From UBA685 sp049889495 (GTDB lineage: Bacteria > Pseudomonadota > Alphaproteobacteria > Puniceispirillales > Puniceispirillaceae): a DNA stretch of 39,349 nt. Below are positions 8,385 through 16,680 of the stretch, piece after piece; the first letter of the stretch is position 1, and every line of letters starts with the position of its first letter. The stretch lies in contig JBMHDH010000110.1 in assembly GCA_049889495.1 (NCBI GenBank), positions 1-39,349 of the forward strand, in the 5' to 3' direction. Both the position numbers and the translations under genes were made by a program. Below the pieces are notes generated by a model. The model saw only the letters and a list, made by a program, of their open reading frames with translations. It had not been told where the DNA came from and did not search any database.

Positions 8385-9320
8385 TCACGCTAGAAACGAT
8401 CTGCCGCCACATTTTTGCAATAAATCATCAGCCACTTGCCTGCCAAGCGCCTCTGCTTCATCATGGCGGGCTGTGGCAGTGCCGTCAAATTTATGCACCC
8501 CATCAAGGCTCAAAACACACCCTGTTAACGTCACTGTGCCATCATCATGTACATCTGCCATTGCGCCAATGGGCGTGCGGCAAGATCCATCCAATTGGGC
8601 CAATAAGGCACGTTCGGCTTTTGTGGCAATCGCAGTTTTTTCGCAATGTAATCTGGCAAAGGCATCTGTCATTGCCTGTTTGCGGCTGGCATCTTGATCT
8701 GTGATTTGAATGGCAATTGCGCCCTGACAGGCAGATGGCATAAATTCTGCCTCATCAAGCGGATGACCCAAATGAGACAAGCCCAAACGCTTTAGCCCTG
8801 CCATGGCCAAAATAATCGCATCATATTGGCCCTCTTCCAACAAAGATAGGCGGCGTTGCACATTGCCTCTTAACAAGGCAATTTCCAAATCAGGTCGCAA
8901 ATGGCGAAGCAAGGCCGCGCGACGCACAGAGGAGGTGCCAATCACACTGCCATCTGGCAAGGCGTCAATGGTCTGGTGCGGGCCAACCAACGCATCACGC
9001 CGATCTTCACGTTCCAGAACGGCACATAGCGATGTGCCCTCAGCCAGCATAGTTTCCATATCTTTAAAGGAATGAACCGCGGCATCCGCTTTGCCTTGAA
9101 TCATCATCATTTCAAGCGATTTGATAAACACACCCTTGCCACCAATATCGACCAGCGGACGATCAAGCACTTCATCACCTGAGGTGCTGACACCAATGAT
9201 TTCATGCGCAATGCCACCAAGCTGACCTGTCACAATATCCGTTTGTGCCATGGCAAGCTGTGATTTACGGCTGACAATGCGCAGCGGTTTTTCAGCAAAG
9301 ATTTCATCATAGGGCTTCAT
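8385..9320 (-). CDS. hemC: Hydroxymethylbilane synthase (porphobilinogen deaminase)
   Basis: Polymerises four porphobilinogen molecules into hydroxymethylbilane in tetrapyrrole synthesis. Clear family motifs: RIVSRKSQLAMAQ near residues 14-26, GTSSVRRAALLRHLRPDL near 128-145 and LLRGNVQRRL. Cys247 in LDGSCRTPIGA is the attachment site of the dipyrromethane cofactor. Length of 311 aa is normal. AGAAGG is positioned directly before the ATG. The gene is divergent from tsaD across 58 bp, which must hold both promoters; no convincing hexamer pair was found there. Confidence 0.96.
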   Translation of the reverse strand: MKPYDEIFAEKPLRIVSRKSQLAMAQTDIVTGQLGGIAHEIIGVSTSGDEVLDRPLVDIGGKGVFIKSLEMMMIQGKADAAVHSFKDMETMLAEGTSLCAVLEREDRRDALVGPHQTIDALPDGSVIGTSSVRRAALLRHLRPDLEIALLRGNVQRRLSLLEEGQYDAIILAMAGLKRLGLSHLGHPLDEAEFMPSACQGAIAIQITDQDASRKQAMTDAFARLHCEKTAIATKAERALLAQLDGSCRTPIGAMADVHDDGTVTLTGCVLSLDGVHKFDGTATARHDEAEALGRQVADDLLQKCGGRSFLA

Positions 9321-9378
9321 GCCTTCTGTCTAATGATGTATCACTGAAGATGCAAAATAAATCCGTCATTTTTTTGAA

Positions 9379-10560
9379 ATGAAAATGATTGCCAGATCGA
9401 GAAGGTTTAAAAAACCGCTTATGACCAACGCTGTTGCATCATCATCACTTGCCGCCAAAGATTCAGTGAATTTGGGTTCTACAATTTTGGGCCCCACAAT
9501 TTTAGGCCCCACAATTTTAGGAATTGAATCATCTTGTGATGAAACCGCCGCAGCCGTGGTGCGCGGTGACCATGTAATTTTATCAAATATCATTGCCTCA
9601 TCATCTGAGATCCATGCCGCCCATGGTGGTGTTGTCCCAGAAATCGCGGCACGCGCCCATCTTGATACGCTTGCCCCTGTGATCAGCAAAGCTCTGGCAG
9701 AGGCCAATATTGGCTGGCAAGATATTGATGGCATTGCGGCAACCGCTGGTCCTGGTTTGATTGGCGGGGTGTTGGTTGGCACCGTCGCCGCCAAAGCCAT
9801 GGCCAGTTTTCATGATAAGCCTTATTTTGCCATTAATCATCTTGAAGGCCATGCGCTGACAGCGCGGCTGACAGATCAGGTTGCTTTTCCGTATCTGTTA
9901 TTATTGGTTTCAGGCGGCCATAGCCAGATTTTGATGGTTCATGATGTGGGACGCTATGACAGGCTAGGCACAACCATGGATGATGCCGCAGGTGAATTAT
10001 TTGATAAAAGCGCCAAAGTGCTTGGCCTTTCTTATCCTGGCGGGCCAGCAATTGAACAAGCCGCCAAACAAGGCAATGCCAAAGCCATAACCTTGCCACG
10101 TCCGTTAAAAGGGGCTGATCATTGTCATTTTTCTTTTTCAGGACTGAAAACAGCACTGGCACAAGCCTATCAAAAACATGGCACGGCATTTTCTATCTCT
10201 GATTATGCCGCAAGCCTGCAATCAGCCATTGCCGATTGTTTGGAAGATCGTGTCAGCCGCGCCATTGCCATCGCACAAGAAAATGACGCCTTTGCCGCAA
10301 ATCCTGTTTTGGTTGTGGCTGGCGGTGTTGCGGCCAATCAAGCGATCGCGCAAAAATTACAGCATATCGCACAAATCACAGGCACACAGCTTGTTGTACC
10401 ACCTGCCAAATTATGCACAGATAATGCCGCTATGATTGCGTGGGCAGGCGTTGAATATTTTAACCGTAATCAGCCTTCACCCCTTGATTTTGCGCCACGC
10501 CCAAGATGGCCGCTTGATGATCATGCCCCGCCCCCACCAGGAAGAGGGGTCAGATCATGA
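9379..10560 (+). CDS. tsaD: tRNA threonylcarbamoyladenosine transferase TsaD (Gcp/Kae1/Qri7 family)
   Basis: Transfers the threonylcarbamoyl group to A37 of ANN-decoding tRNAs, with TsaB and TsaE as partners. The ASKHA core begins at LGIESSCDETAAAVV (about residue 47); the metal-binding His pair is in HLEGHA (about 154 and 158), and LLLVSGGHSQ and VVAGGVAANQAI follow. The N-terminus is odd. TsaD normally starts almost directly with the LGIE strand, but here about 45 residues precede it, including two extra TILGP units from a 15-bp tandem repeat. The start is uncertain: 9379 or ATG 9421, neither with a well-placed ribosome-binding site. The stop overlaps gpsA (ATGA). Confidence 0.93.
   Translation: MKMIARSRRFKKPLMTNAVASSSLAAKDSVNLGSTILGPTILGPTILGIESSCDETAAAVVRGDHVILSNIIASSSEIHAAHGGVVPEIAARAHLDTLAPVISKALAEANIGWQDIDGIAATAGPGLIGGVLVGTVAAKAMASFHDKPYFAINHLEGHALTARLTDQVAFPYLLLLVSGGHSQILMVHDVGRYDRLGTTMDDAAGELFDKSAKVLGLSYPGGPAIEQAAKQGNAKAITLPRPLKGADHCHFSFSGLKTALAQAYQKHGTAFSISDYAASLQSAIADCLEDRVSRAIAIAQENDAFAANPVLVVAGGVAANQAIAQKLQHIAQITGTQLVVPPAKLCTDNAAMIAWAGVEYFNRNQPSPLDFAPRPRWPLDDHAPPPPGRGVRS
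9481..9522 (+). repeat. 15-bp tandem repeat inside tsaD, 2.8 copies
   Basis: Units ACAATTTTGGGCCCC (9481-9495), ACAATTTTAGGCCCC (9496-9510) and partial ACAATTTTAGGA (9511-9522). Each unit is five codons and encodes T-I-L-G-P; the last runs into the conserved TsaD strand (TILGIESSCDET). The pattern fits in-frame duplication of the gene's own conserved start. Confidence 0.9.
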
Positions 10561-11567
10561 CTCAAAAGCACGCAGATAAAAGCCAACATATTATTGTGAT
10601 TGGGGGCGGCGCATGGGGGGCGGCGATTGCCACAGCGTTATCAACCCATGATGATCATCATATTGAATGTCTTGTGCGATCTGAGGCCACCAAAGAGGCG
10701 TTATCAGCTGGCCATGTGCCGCGCCTAAATGGTGTAAGCTTACCTCATCCCATCCCTGCTACCACCAAACCAGATTGTCTTGCCAAGGCAGATATCATCT
10801 ATTTGGTTCTGCCAGCGGCCGCCACATCACAGATGATGGCGATCATTGACCGTCATACAAATAATGATATCCCCATCATCTTATGTGCCAAAGGGCTTGT
10901 TTTGCCAGACGTAGATAATCGGCAAGAGGCAGATGCCTGTTTCTTGCCTGATTTCATGCGCTGTTTTTATCCAGATCGCCCCTTTGCTTTATTATCTGGC
11001 CCTTCTTTTGCAGATGAAGTGATCCAAGGCTTGCCAGCGGCTTTGGTTGCGGCATCTGATGATCCATGGTTATCAGATCAGATGATCCGCCATTTTTCAC
11101 AATCGAATTTGCGGCTCTATCAGGGGCATGATGTGATGGGTGTTGCCATTGGCGGGACAGTTAAAAATGTGATTGCCTTAGCCGCAGGCATTTCCGCTGG
11201 TCTTGGCCTTGGTGACAATGCCAAAGCCGCCTTAATCACAAGAGGGCTAGCAGAAACAAGTCGGCTGATTGCCAAGCTTGGTGGCACAGCAGAAACCATG
11301 CGGGGCCTTGCGGGGATTGGTGATTTGACCTTATCCGCAAGCGGACCACATTCCCGAAATATGGCCTATGGCTATGCTTTGGGATCTGGCACTTCCTTGC
11401 CAGATGCGCTTTCAGAAGGCGCAAGAACAGCCCCCTTATTGGCAGAGATAGCAGAACATATTGATTGTGATATGCCCATTACAAATGCCGTGCGTGATGC
11501 GTTGCAAGGGGCCAATTTACAACAAATAATCACTGATCTCTTGGCACGCCCTGCCGTAGAAGAATAA
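10557..11567 (+). CDS. gpsA: NAD(P)-dependent glycerol-3-phosphate dehydrogenase
   Basis: Reduces dihydroxyacetone phosphate to sn-glycerol-3-phosphate for phospholipid synthesis. The Rossmann motif GGGAWGAAIA starts near residue 17, LSGPSFADEV lies near 145, and the catalytic/substrate region GGTVKNVIALAAG near 197 contains the conserved Lys. GDNAKAALITRGLAE follows. Length of 336 aa is typical. The four-base overlap with tsaD shows coupled translation. Confidence 0.95.
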   Translation: MTQKHADKSQHIIVIGGGAWGAAIATALSTHDDHHIECLVRSEATKEALSAGHVPRLNGVSLPHPIPATTKPDCLAKADIIYLVLPAAATSQMMAIIDRHTNNDIPIILCAKGLVLPDVDNRQEADACFLPDFMRCFYPDRPFALLSGPSFADEVIQGLPAALVAASDDPWLSDQMIRHFSQSNLRLYQGHDVMGVAIGGTVKNVIALAAGISAGLGLGDNAKAALITRGLAETSRLIAKLGGTAETMRGLAGIGDLTLSASGPHSRNMAYGYALGSGTSLPDALSEGARTAPLLAEIAEHIDCDMPITNAVRDALQGANLQQIITDLLARPAVEE

Positions 11568-11600
11568 AGATAAAAAACCCCTCAAATAGGAGCAATCATC

Positions 11601-12020
11601 ATGGCATATTGGCTATTTAAATCAGAACCATCCACATGGTCATGGCAAGATCAGCTTGATAAAGGCGAGATTGGTGAAGGCTGGGATGGGGTACGCAATT
11701 ACCAAGCGTCAAATAATATGAAAGCGATGGAAGTCGGCGATCTTGGCTTTTTCTATCATTCTGTGAATGAAAAACAAATTGTCGGCATTGTTGAGGTTAT
11801 TGAAACCTATCACCCTGATCCCACAGATGCCTCTGGCCGATTTGGCATGGTCACAGTCAAAGCTGTTACATCTGTCACAAAGCCTGTCACATTGGCGATG
11901 ATGAAAGCCGAAGAAACATTGGCCGATTTTGCACTGATCCGCCAATCACGATTATCTGTGGTGCCTGTCTCACAAAGCCAATGGGATTTCATTTTGACTA
12001 TGGCAGAGACCGAATTATAA
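11601..12020 (+). CDS. EVE domain-containing protein
   Basis: A 139-residue protein made up almost entirely of an EVE (PUA-like) domain, related to thymocyte nuclear protein 1. Diagnostic elements are the MAYWLFKSEPSTWSW start, GVRNYQASNNMKAM and GDLGFFYHS. EVE domains bind modified bases in nucleic acids, but the cellular role of stand-alone bacterial versions is not settled. AGGAG lies about 9 bases upstream of the ATG. It follows gpsA by 33 bp and is likely co-transcribed. Nothing nearby suggests a restriction system. Confidence 0.88.
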   Translation: MAYWLFKSEPSTWSWQDQLDKGEIGEGWDGVRNYQASNNMKAMEVGDLGFFYHSVNEKQIVGIVEVIETYHPDPTDASGRFGMVTVKAVTSVTKPVTLAMMKAEETLADFALIRQSRLSVVPVSQSQWDFILTMAETEL

Positions 12021-12046
12021 ATTTGGCTTTTTCAAATATCAGGCGC

Positions 12047-12095
12047 TAGGCAAAATAACAAATTAGGCAAGATACCAAATAAGGTTATTTTGCCT
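12047..12095. repeat. Tandem 17-mer plus 12-bp inverted repeat at convergent gene ends
   Basis: Two imperfect 17-mers lie in tandem: TAGGCAAAATAACAAAT at 12047-12063 and TAGGCAAGATACCAAAT at 12064-12080. A perfect 12-bp inverted repeat overlaps them: AGGCAAAATAAC at 12048-12059 and GTTATTTTGCCT at 12084-12095, with a 24-nt spacer. The right arm covers the stop codon of the minus-strand LAB_N gene. It could act as a two-way transcription end for the convergent pair, but there is no clean T-run. Confidence 0.7.
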
Positions 12096-12456
12096 GTTGA
12101 TCAGCAGGGCGCAGGATAAAGTATAAATTACGCGCATAAATAAACAGACCAAGGCCCTGTCCGCAAATAATCACAGGGTCTTGACGCCAAATGGCGTAAA
12201 GCAACAAGACCGCGCCACCGCCAATGGAAAAATACCAAAAGGCAACAGGGATCACGGATCGTTTTTCATTTTCTGATTTTAACCATTGAATGATAAATCG
12301 GCTGGCAAATAATGCCTGGCCGCCAAAGCCCACCACAATCATTAATTTTTCTGGCGATTCTGCCATAGAGGCTGGCAAAAACGGAAACACCATCACAAGC
12401 AATTGCGAGACAAATAACGCGCCTGTGCCAATCGCATCAGATAATAAGGCAATCAT
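12085..12456 (-). CDS. Free-standing lipid-A-disaccharide synthase N-terminal domain (LAB_N) membrane protein
   Basis: A 123-residue protein with three to four hydrophobic helices. It matches the small LAB_N domain, first defined as an N-terminal extension of some LpxB proteins: GFGGQALFASRFIIQWLKSE, then a VIPVAFWYFSIGGG helix, then QGLGLFIYARNLYFILR. It has no LpxB catalytic portion. AGAAGGAG is well placed, lying in the last codons of the upstream GT2 gene, whose stop is 4 bases before the start codon. The fixed pairing with a polyprenyl-phosphate glycosyltransferase suggests a role in making or flipping a lipid-linked sugar; that is inference. Confidence 0.82.
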   Translation of the reverse strand: MIALLSDAIGTGALFVSQLLVMVFPFLPASMAESPEKLMIVVGFGGQALFASRFIIQWLKSENEKRSVIPVAFWYFSIGGGAVLLLYAIWRQDPVIICGQGLGLFIYARNLYFILRPADQQAK

Positions 12457-12460
12457 GGCT

Positions 12461-13282
12461 TTATGCTCCTTCTATGGTGTTTGTGACTTCACTGACAGCT
12501 TGTGATTTATCACGGCGACGAATGAGCCATATCACACCAAGCAAATCAATAATGCCAACCAAGGCGCGGTTTAAATTGGTATATTTGGAATTGCCAGCCC
12601 CGCGCGCACGATGTGCCACTGGCACAGCCAATACGGTGCCACCAGCGCGTCTTACCAAGCTTGGCATAAAGCGGTGCATATGATTGAAAAAGGGCAATTG
12701 CAAAAAGATATCTCTGTCGACCACTTTGATGCCGCACCCTGAATCAGGATGCGTGTCTTTTAACATGGTACGGCGGATAAAGCGCGCAATGGCAGAGGCT
12801 CTGCGACGCATGGGCGTGTCTTGGCGCTTTGTGCGCACACCCCCAGCCATGCCCATCGCAGGGCGAATGGTCTCTAATTCTGCAATCAAATTTGGTAAAT
12901 CAGATGGCACATTTTGACCATCGCCATCAAGCACACAAATCAAGCGACCGTGCGAGCGCAAAAGACCAGAGCGAATGGCCGCTGATTGACCTGCTCTGTT
13001 TTTATGCTCTAGCACGCGCAATTCTGGCACTTCAGCACTGGCTTTCGCCAATTCTGCAGCTGATCCATCATCAGACCCGTCATTAATATAGATTATCTCA
13101 AAATCCCGACCTGATAAGGCGGCTGCAATCTCATCAATTAACGGGTGAATATTGCCTTGTTCATTCATCACAGGCACAATCACCGAAATATCACAACGCA
13201 CAGATGCGATGGTCACAGATCCGTTTGAGGCACCCTCGGGCAGAGCTGTTGTCTTATCTGTTGCTGTCATATGGCTGGTCAT
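12461..13282 (-). CDS. Family 2 glycosyltransferase, polyprenyl-phosphate sugar synthase type
   Basis: GT-A fold enzyme of the DPM1/ArnC type, expected to load a sugar from a nucleotide donor onto undecaprenyl phosphate at the cytoplasmic membrane face. Motifs: VIVPVMNEQGN at residues 34-44, INDGSDDGS near 66-74, the metal-binding DGDGQ at 119-123, and a basic RRR segment near 147. Near the C-terminus is one hydrophobic stretch (ALVGIIDLLGVIWLIRRR), fewer than the two helices of ArnC. The start is not firm: ATG 13282 or ATG 13270, both with weak ribosome-binding sites. Sugar identity is unknown. Confidence 0.87.
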   Translation of the reverse strand: MTSHMTATDKTTALPEGASNGSVTIASVRCDISVIVPVMNEQGNIHPLIDEIAAALSGRDFEIIYINDGSDDGSAAELAKASAEVPELRVLEHKNRAGQSAAIRSGLLRSHGRLICVLDGDGQNVPSDLPNLIAELETIRPAMGMAGGVRTKRQDTPMRRRASAIARFIRRTMLKDTHPDSGCGIKVVDRDIFLQLPFFNHMHRFMPSLVRRAGGTVLAVPVAHRARGAGNSKYTNLNRALVGIIDLLGVIWLIRRRDKSQAVSEVTNTIEGA

Positions 13283-13337
13283 AGCTGGTCCGGTCTATCA
13301 AACGTTGTCAGGTCATTTTGCCCAACGATGTTGTCTG

Positions 13338-13366
13338 GTTGTAACCTCTTCGATGAAACGCGTCAA
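13338..13366 (-). promoter_or_regulatory. Candidate sigma-70 promoter for the GT2-LAB_N pair
   Basis: On the minus strand, TTGACG (complement of 13361-13366) and TACAAC (complement of 13338-13343) are exactly 17 bp apart, in the gap between the ArnT-like gene and GT2. Found by eye only. Confidence 0.42.
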
Positions 13367-13396
13367 ATGCCCATCTGTGAATTACCAAAAATCACA

Positions 13397-15121
13397 TTAC
13401 TTTTCTGTTTGCCGATATAGCCGCAAACTCACATCTCTTCCTTTGGAAATGTTAAAGCCGTCCACCCTGTCTATTTCGGTGACAGATAGAGATAATTTTT
13501 CGATGACTTCTAAAAATTCAGATCTTTTTGCAGCTTCGATAATGGCCAATCCTTGCGGCGCTTCTGCCAATAACAACGCAGCCTCTCTTGCGGTGACAAG
13601 CAAAATATCTTGGCCTTGGTAAAATACCATTGAGGGCTCATGATACCCAGCTGCCACCACCAAACTTGGTTGTGATGATAAATCAGATACCGCATCATGA
13701 AGCGCGGTTGACACATGGATGCGTTTGGCGTTGCTAACCACCCCTGAAATGACAATCATATGAAGCAAGGCACCCATCAATAAAAGGATGATCATCAGCC
13801 CAGATTGCGGTTTTGCCAGCCACTGCCAGAACAGATAGAGCAATCCGACAACCAACATCACAGACAGCAAGCTGAAGAAAAAAGATAGCCCTGAGCCTGT
13901 GCCACCAAATCGCAATGCCAGATAGCCAAGCGCGATCACAAACACCAAACCGCTAAAGGCCGCAAAGCCTGTGATCACATAGCTTGTGATGATGCGCCAG
14001 CGCACCGCTTTGGCTGGCGTTGTAAAACACATTAAAACCAACAGCCATAAAGCTGGCAGGAGCGGCAAAACATAATGTGGCAATTTGGTAGGCGTTGCCT
14101 CAATTAACAACCAATAGCCAAGCAACCAGGCAATGACAAACCGCCCTTTATCTTTTTGGAAAATGTCTTTGCCAACCATCGCGAGATTGCCCGCAAATAG
14201 CGACGCTGGAAACGCCAAGAGCGGCAAAAGCAAAAGATAGATACCAAAAGGCGCACCATGTGATTCCTGACCTGATTGCACCTTGGCAAGAAAATCCCCT
14301 TTGATGGCGATATCAAGAAAGGCCCCTTGTGTTGCAATCTGCACAGAAATAGCCCATGGCGCCACAAGTACTGCCAAAATAAATAGCCCGCGCACCACCC
14401 TGATACGCGCCCATAATAACAGGCTTTTATCAAACAGATTAACCCCCAATAAAGTGGCAAATCCGACCAAAGGCGCAATCGGACCTTTGATCAAGATCCC
14501 TGCCGCCATGGCAATCCAAAATTGGTTTATGGCGGCCCCTGCTTGGCCGTCAAAACGTCTTTTATAAATGTCCCATAACGCCCATTGTTGCCATAAAATC
14601 AGTGCCAAAAGCACAGAATCAGTCTTTGCCAGATGCGATTCAGCAAACACAATAAAGCCAGAGGATAAGAATAAGCCTGCGATAAGTGGTGCCAGATTGC
14701 CCCAGCCTGTTAAATTCATCGCCCGTGCCAAAGCAATCATCATCAAAAAGCTGGCAAGATATCCCGCCAATGATGGCAGGCGGTAATTTTCAATAGCATC
14801 TATGCCAAATAGGCTGGCTGATGTGGCTTGCAACCAATAAATGCCCGCTGGCTTTTTGGCGCGATACTCATCTTGAAAGCGGATCGTTATAAAATCACCA
14901 GATAGCACCATTTGCTTGCTTGCTTGGGCAAAACGCGCTTCATCACGATCAATTGGCGCAAGTGATTGATGACCCACCATCACAAGCCCTGCCAGCAAGA
15001 CAACCACAAGCCATAGGGCGCCTTTTTGGCGCATGGCCGCGCTGACCAATTGTCCTAGATCACTTAGGCTAATGCCCAGCCCCAACGGCAGATTTTGTTT
15101 TTTGAACAAATTTCGCAACAT
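13397..15121 (-). CDS. ArnT-like lipid-sugar glycosyltransferase (GT83/PMT family)
   Basis: Polytopic membrane enzyme expected to transfer a sugar from a polyprenyl-phosphate donor to lipid A, LPS or another periplasmic acceptor. The first periplasmic loop carries the family's acidic motif, DRDEARFAQ at residues 58-66, followed by FQDEYRAKKPAGIYWLQ. About a dozen hydrophobic helices follow, with the usual ATPTKLPHYVLPLLPALWLL segment in the middle and a soluble C-terminal part. Length of 574 aa suits ArnT relatives. First of a minus-strand trio with GT2 and LAB_N, the donor-making partners. True L-Ara4N use is unsupported: no other arn genes are here. Confidence 0.86.
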   Translation of the reverse strand: MLRNLFKKQNLPLGLGISLSDLGQLVSAAMRQKGALWLVVVLLAGLVMVGHQSLAPIDRDEARFAQASKQMVLSGDFITIRFQDEYRAKKPAGIYWLQATSASLFGIDAIENYRLPSLAGYLASFLMMIALARAMNLTGWGNLAPLIAGLFLSSGFIVFAESHLAKTDSVLLALILWQQWALWDIYKRRFDGQAGAAINQFWIAMAAGILIKGPIAPLVGFATLLGVNLFDKSLLLWARIRVVRGLFILAVLVAPWAISVQIATQGAFLDIAIKGDFLAKVQSGQESHGAPFGIYLLLLPLLAFPASLFAGNLAMVGKDIFQKDKGRFVIAWLLGYWLLIEATPTKLPHYVLPLLPALWLLVLMCFTTPAKAVRWRIITSYVITGFAAFSGLVFVIALGYLALRFGGTGSGLSFFFSLLSVMLVVGLLYLFWQWLAKPQSGLMIILLLMGALLHMIVISGVVSNAKRIHVSTALHDAVSDLSSQPSLVVAAGYHEPSMVFYQGQDILLVTAREAALLLAEAPQGLAIIEAAKRSEFLEVIEKLSLSVTEIDRVDGFNISKGRDVSLRLYRQTEK

Positions 15122-15184
15122 TCACTTCTAAAACCCAATTTGCCGAGATCTTGGCTCTTTGATGAACCTTTTTTTCCTGGCCAT

Positions 15185-15214
15185 AGTGTAACCTTGACCA
15201 CCTGCTAGTTTCAA
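15185..15214 (-). promoter_or_regulatory. Candidate promoter of the ArnT-like gene
   Basis: On the minus strand TTGAAA (complement of 15209-15214) is followed after 18 bp by TACACT (complement of 15185-15190), 64 bp before the start codon. Judged by eye. Confidence 0.38.
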
Positions 15215-15265
15215 ATGCTTTTCTTTTGTTATAACAGTTTGTTTTTGCCGTGATATAACAGGCTT

Positions 15266-16678
15266 ATGACTAATCCTTCTTCCACGCATCCTAGCGCAGA
15301 TCCAAACAAGCATACATCATGGCGTCATATTTGGCATTTATCTTGGCCGATTATGATATCGAACATGTCACAACCCCTTGTGGGTGCGACAGATACAGCG
15401 ATGATGGGTCATTTAACAGACCCTGCCTTAATTGGCGGCGTGGCCCTTGGTACGCTTGTGATCCATTTCATTGTGATGATGTTTGGGTTTTTGCGGATGA
15501 GCACCACCGCTCTTACGGCCCAAGGGCGCGGTGCCAAAGATTTGGCGCAAATCAGGCGCCCTTTGCAAAGAGGAATGTTGATTGGCCTCATCGCAGGGGT
15601 CAGCTTTATCGTCTTAAGTCCTGTTTTGATTTCTGTCTCAGCGACCCTTTTGCCAGCCTCTGATGCCGTTGAACAATATATGGCAGATTATATCGCTATT
15701 CATATATTTGCTTTGCCAGCGATTTTGATGAATGCCGCCTTGCTAGGCTGGCTTTATGGCATGCAATCCATGCGGCTTGGCATGTATCAATTATTATTGG
15801 TTAATGGGCTGAATATCGCCTTGAACCTGTTATTTGTGATGGGATTTGAATGGGGCATCACAGGGGTCGCGATGGCATCTGTCTTTGCCAATTGGCTTGG
15901 GTTTTTATTTGTGATTCTCATGATCAAACGCCCCTTTAAAGCAGAATTGCGTCATATTTTATCCCTCGCAAACGCGATGCGATCTGAAGGCTGGTCTCAT
16001 TATATCAGCCTGTCGCGTGATATTATGATACGGACCATTTTGCTCTATGGGGTTGAGGCAAGCTTATTATATGTCAGCGGTGATAAGGGCGATATTCCCT
16101 TAGCATCCTTGCAGATTATTTTGGTGATTTTTGGCCTGATTGCCTTTTCACTAGATGGCTTTGCCCATGCCAGTGAAGCGTTGGTCGGTGAGGCCATCGG
16201 TGCACGTCAAAGATCCTATCTTCGCGTGATCATCTGGCGCACCACCATCATGGCAGGTGGCATGTCTGTGTTTATCAGCCTGATATTGTTGTTCGCACAA
16301 ATGCCGTTATTATCAATCCTGACAAGCTATGAGGATGTGATCTCCTATAGCCGCCAGCTTTGGCTTTATGTGCTATTCATTCCCCCAGCGTCATTTTTAG
16401 CCTTTCAGATGGATGGTATTTTCATAGGGGCTGCGCATGGCAAGGCCCTAAGAGATGCCATGATTTATTCTTTCAGCCTGTTTGTTTTGTGTCTTTGGGG
16501 CCTTAATGCTTTATCAGAAACAGACGTGCCAATCTTATCACAAATATTATCGCCATCTCAGTCAGGCCTTGACGGTTTGCTTTTGGCATTTATCCTTTAT
16601 TTATTGGCAAGAGGGATCTTTCTTGCCATCCGCCTGCCACAGATTTTTGCGCTAACAAATGACGAAAAGAACCCATAA
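15266..16678 (+). CDS. MATE-family efflux transporter (DinF-like)
   Basis: Twelve-helix inner-membrane antiporter of the MATE family, 470 aa. The first helix region WPIMISNMSQPLVGATDTAMMGHL (residues about 30-53) is the classical N-lobe signature. A second matching region, FSLDGFAHASEALVGEAIGA around residues 293-312, is the C-lobe equivalent and is typical of the DinF branch. Substrate and coupling ion cannot be read from the sequence. It starts 144 bp from the divergent ArnT-like gene, and the aminopeptidase gene follows after 2 bp, so the two are co-transcribed. Confidence 0.92.
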   Translation: MTNPSSTHPSADPNKHTSWRHIWHLSWPIMISNMSQPLVGATDTAMMGHLTDPALIGGVALGTLVIHFIVMMFGFLRMSTTALTAQGRGAKDLAQIRRPLQRGMLIGLIAGVSFIVLSPVLISVSATLLPASDAVEQYMADYIAIHIFALPAILMNAALLGWLYGMQSMRLGMYQLLLVNGLNIALNLLFVMGFEWGITGVAMASVFANWLGFLFVILMIKRPFKAELRHILSLANAMRSEGWSHYISLSRDIMIRTILLYGVEASLLYVSGDKGDIPLASLQIILVIFGLIAFSLDGFAHASEALVGEAIGARQRSYLRVIIWRTTIMAGGMSVFISLILLFAQMPLLSILTSYEDVISYSRQLWLYVLFIPPASFLAFQMDGIFIGAAHGKALRDAMIYSFSLFVLCLWGLNALSETDVPILSQILSPSQSGLDGLLLAFILYLLARGIFLAIRLPQIFALTNDEKNP

Positions 16679-16680
16679 TT

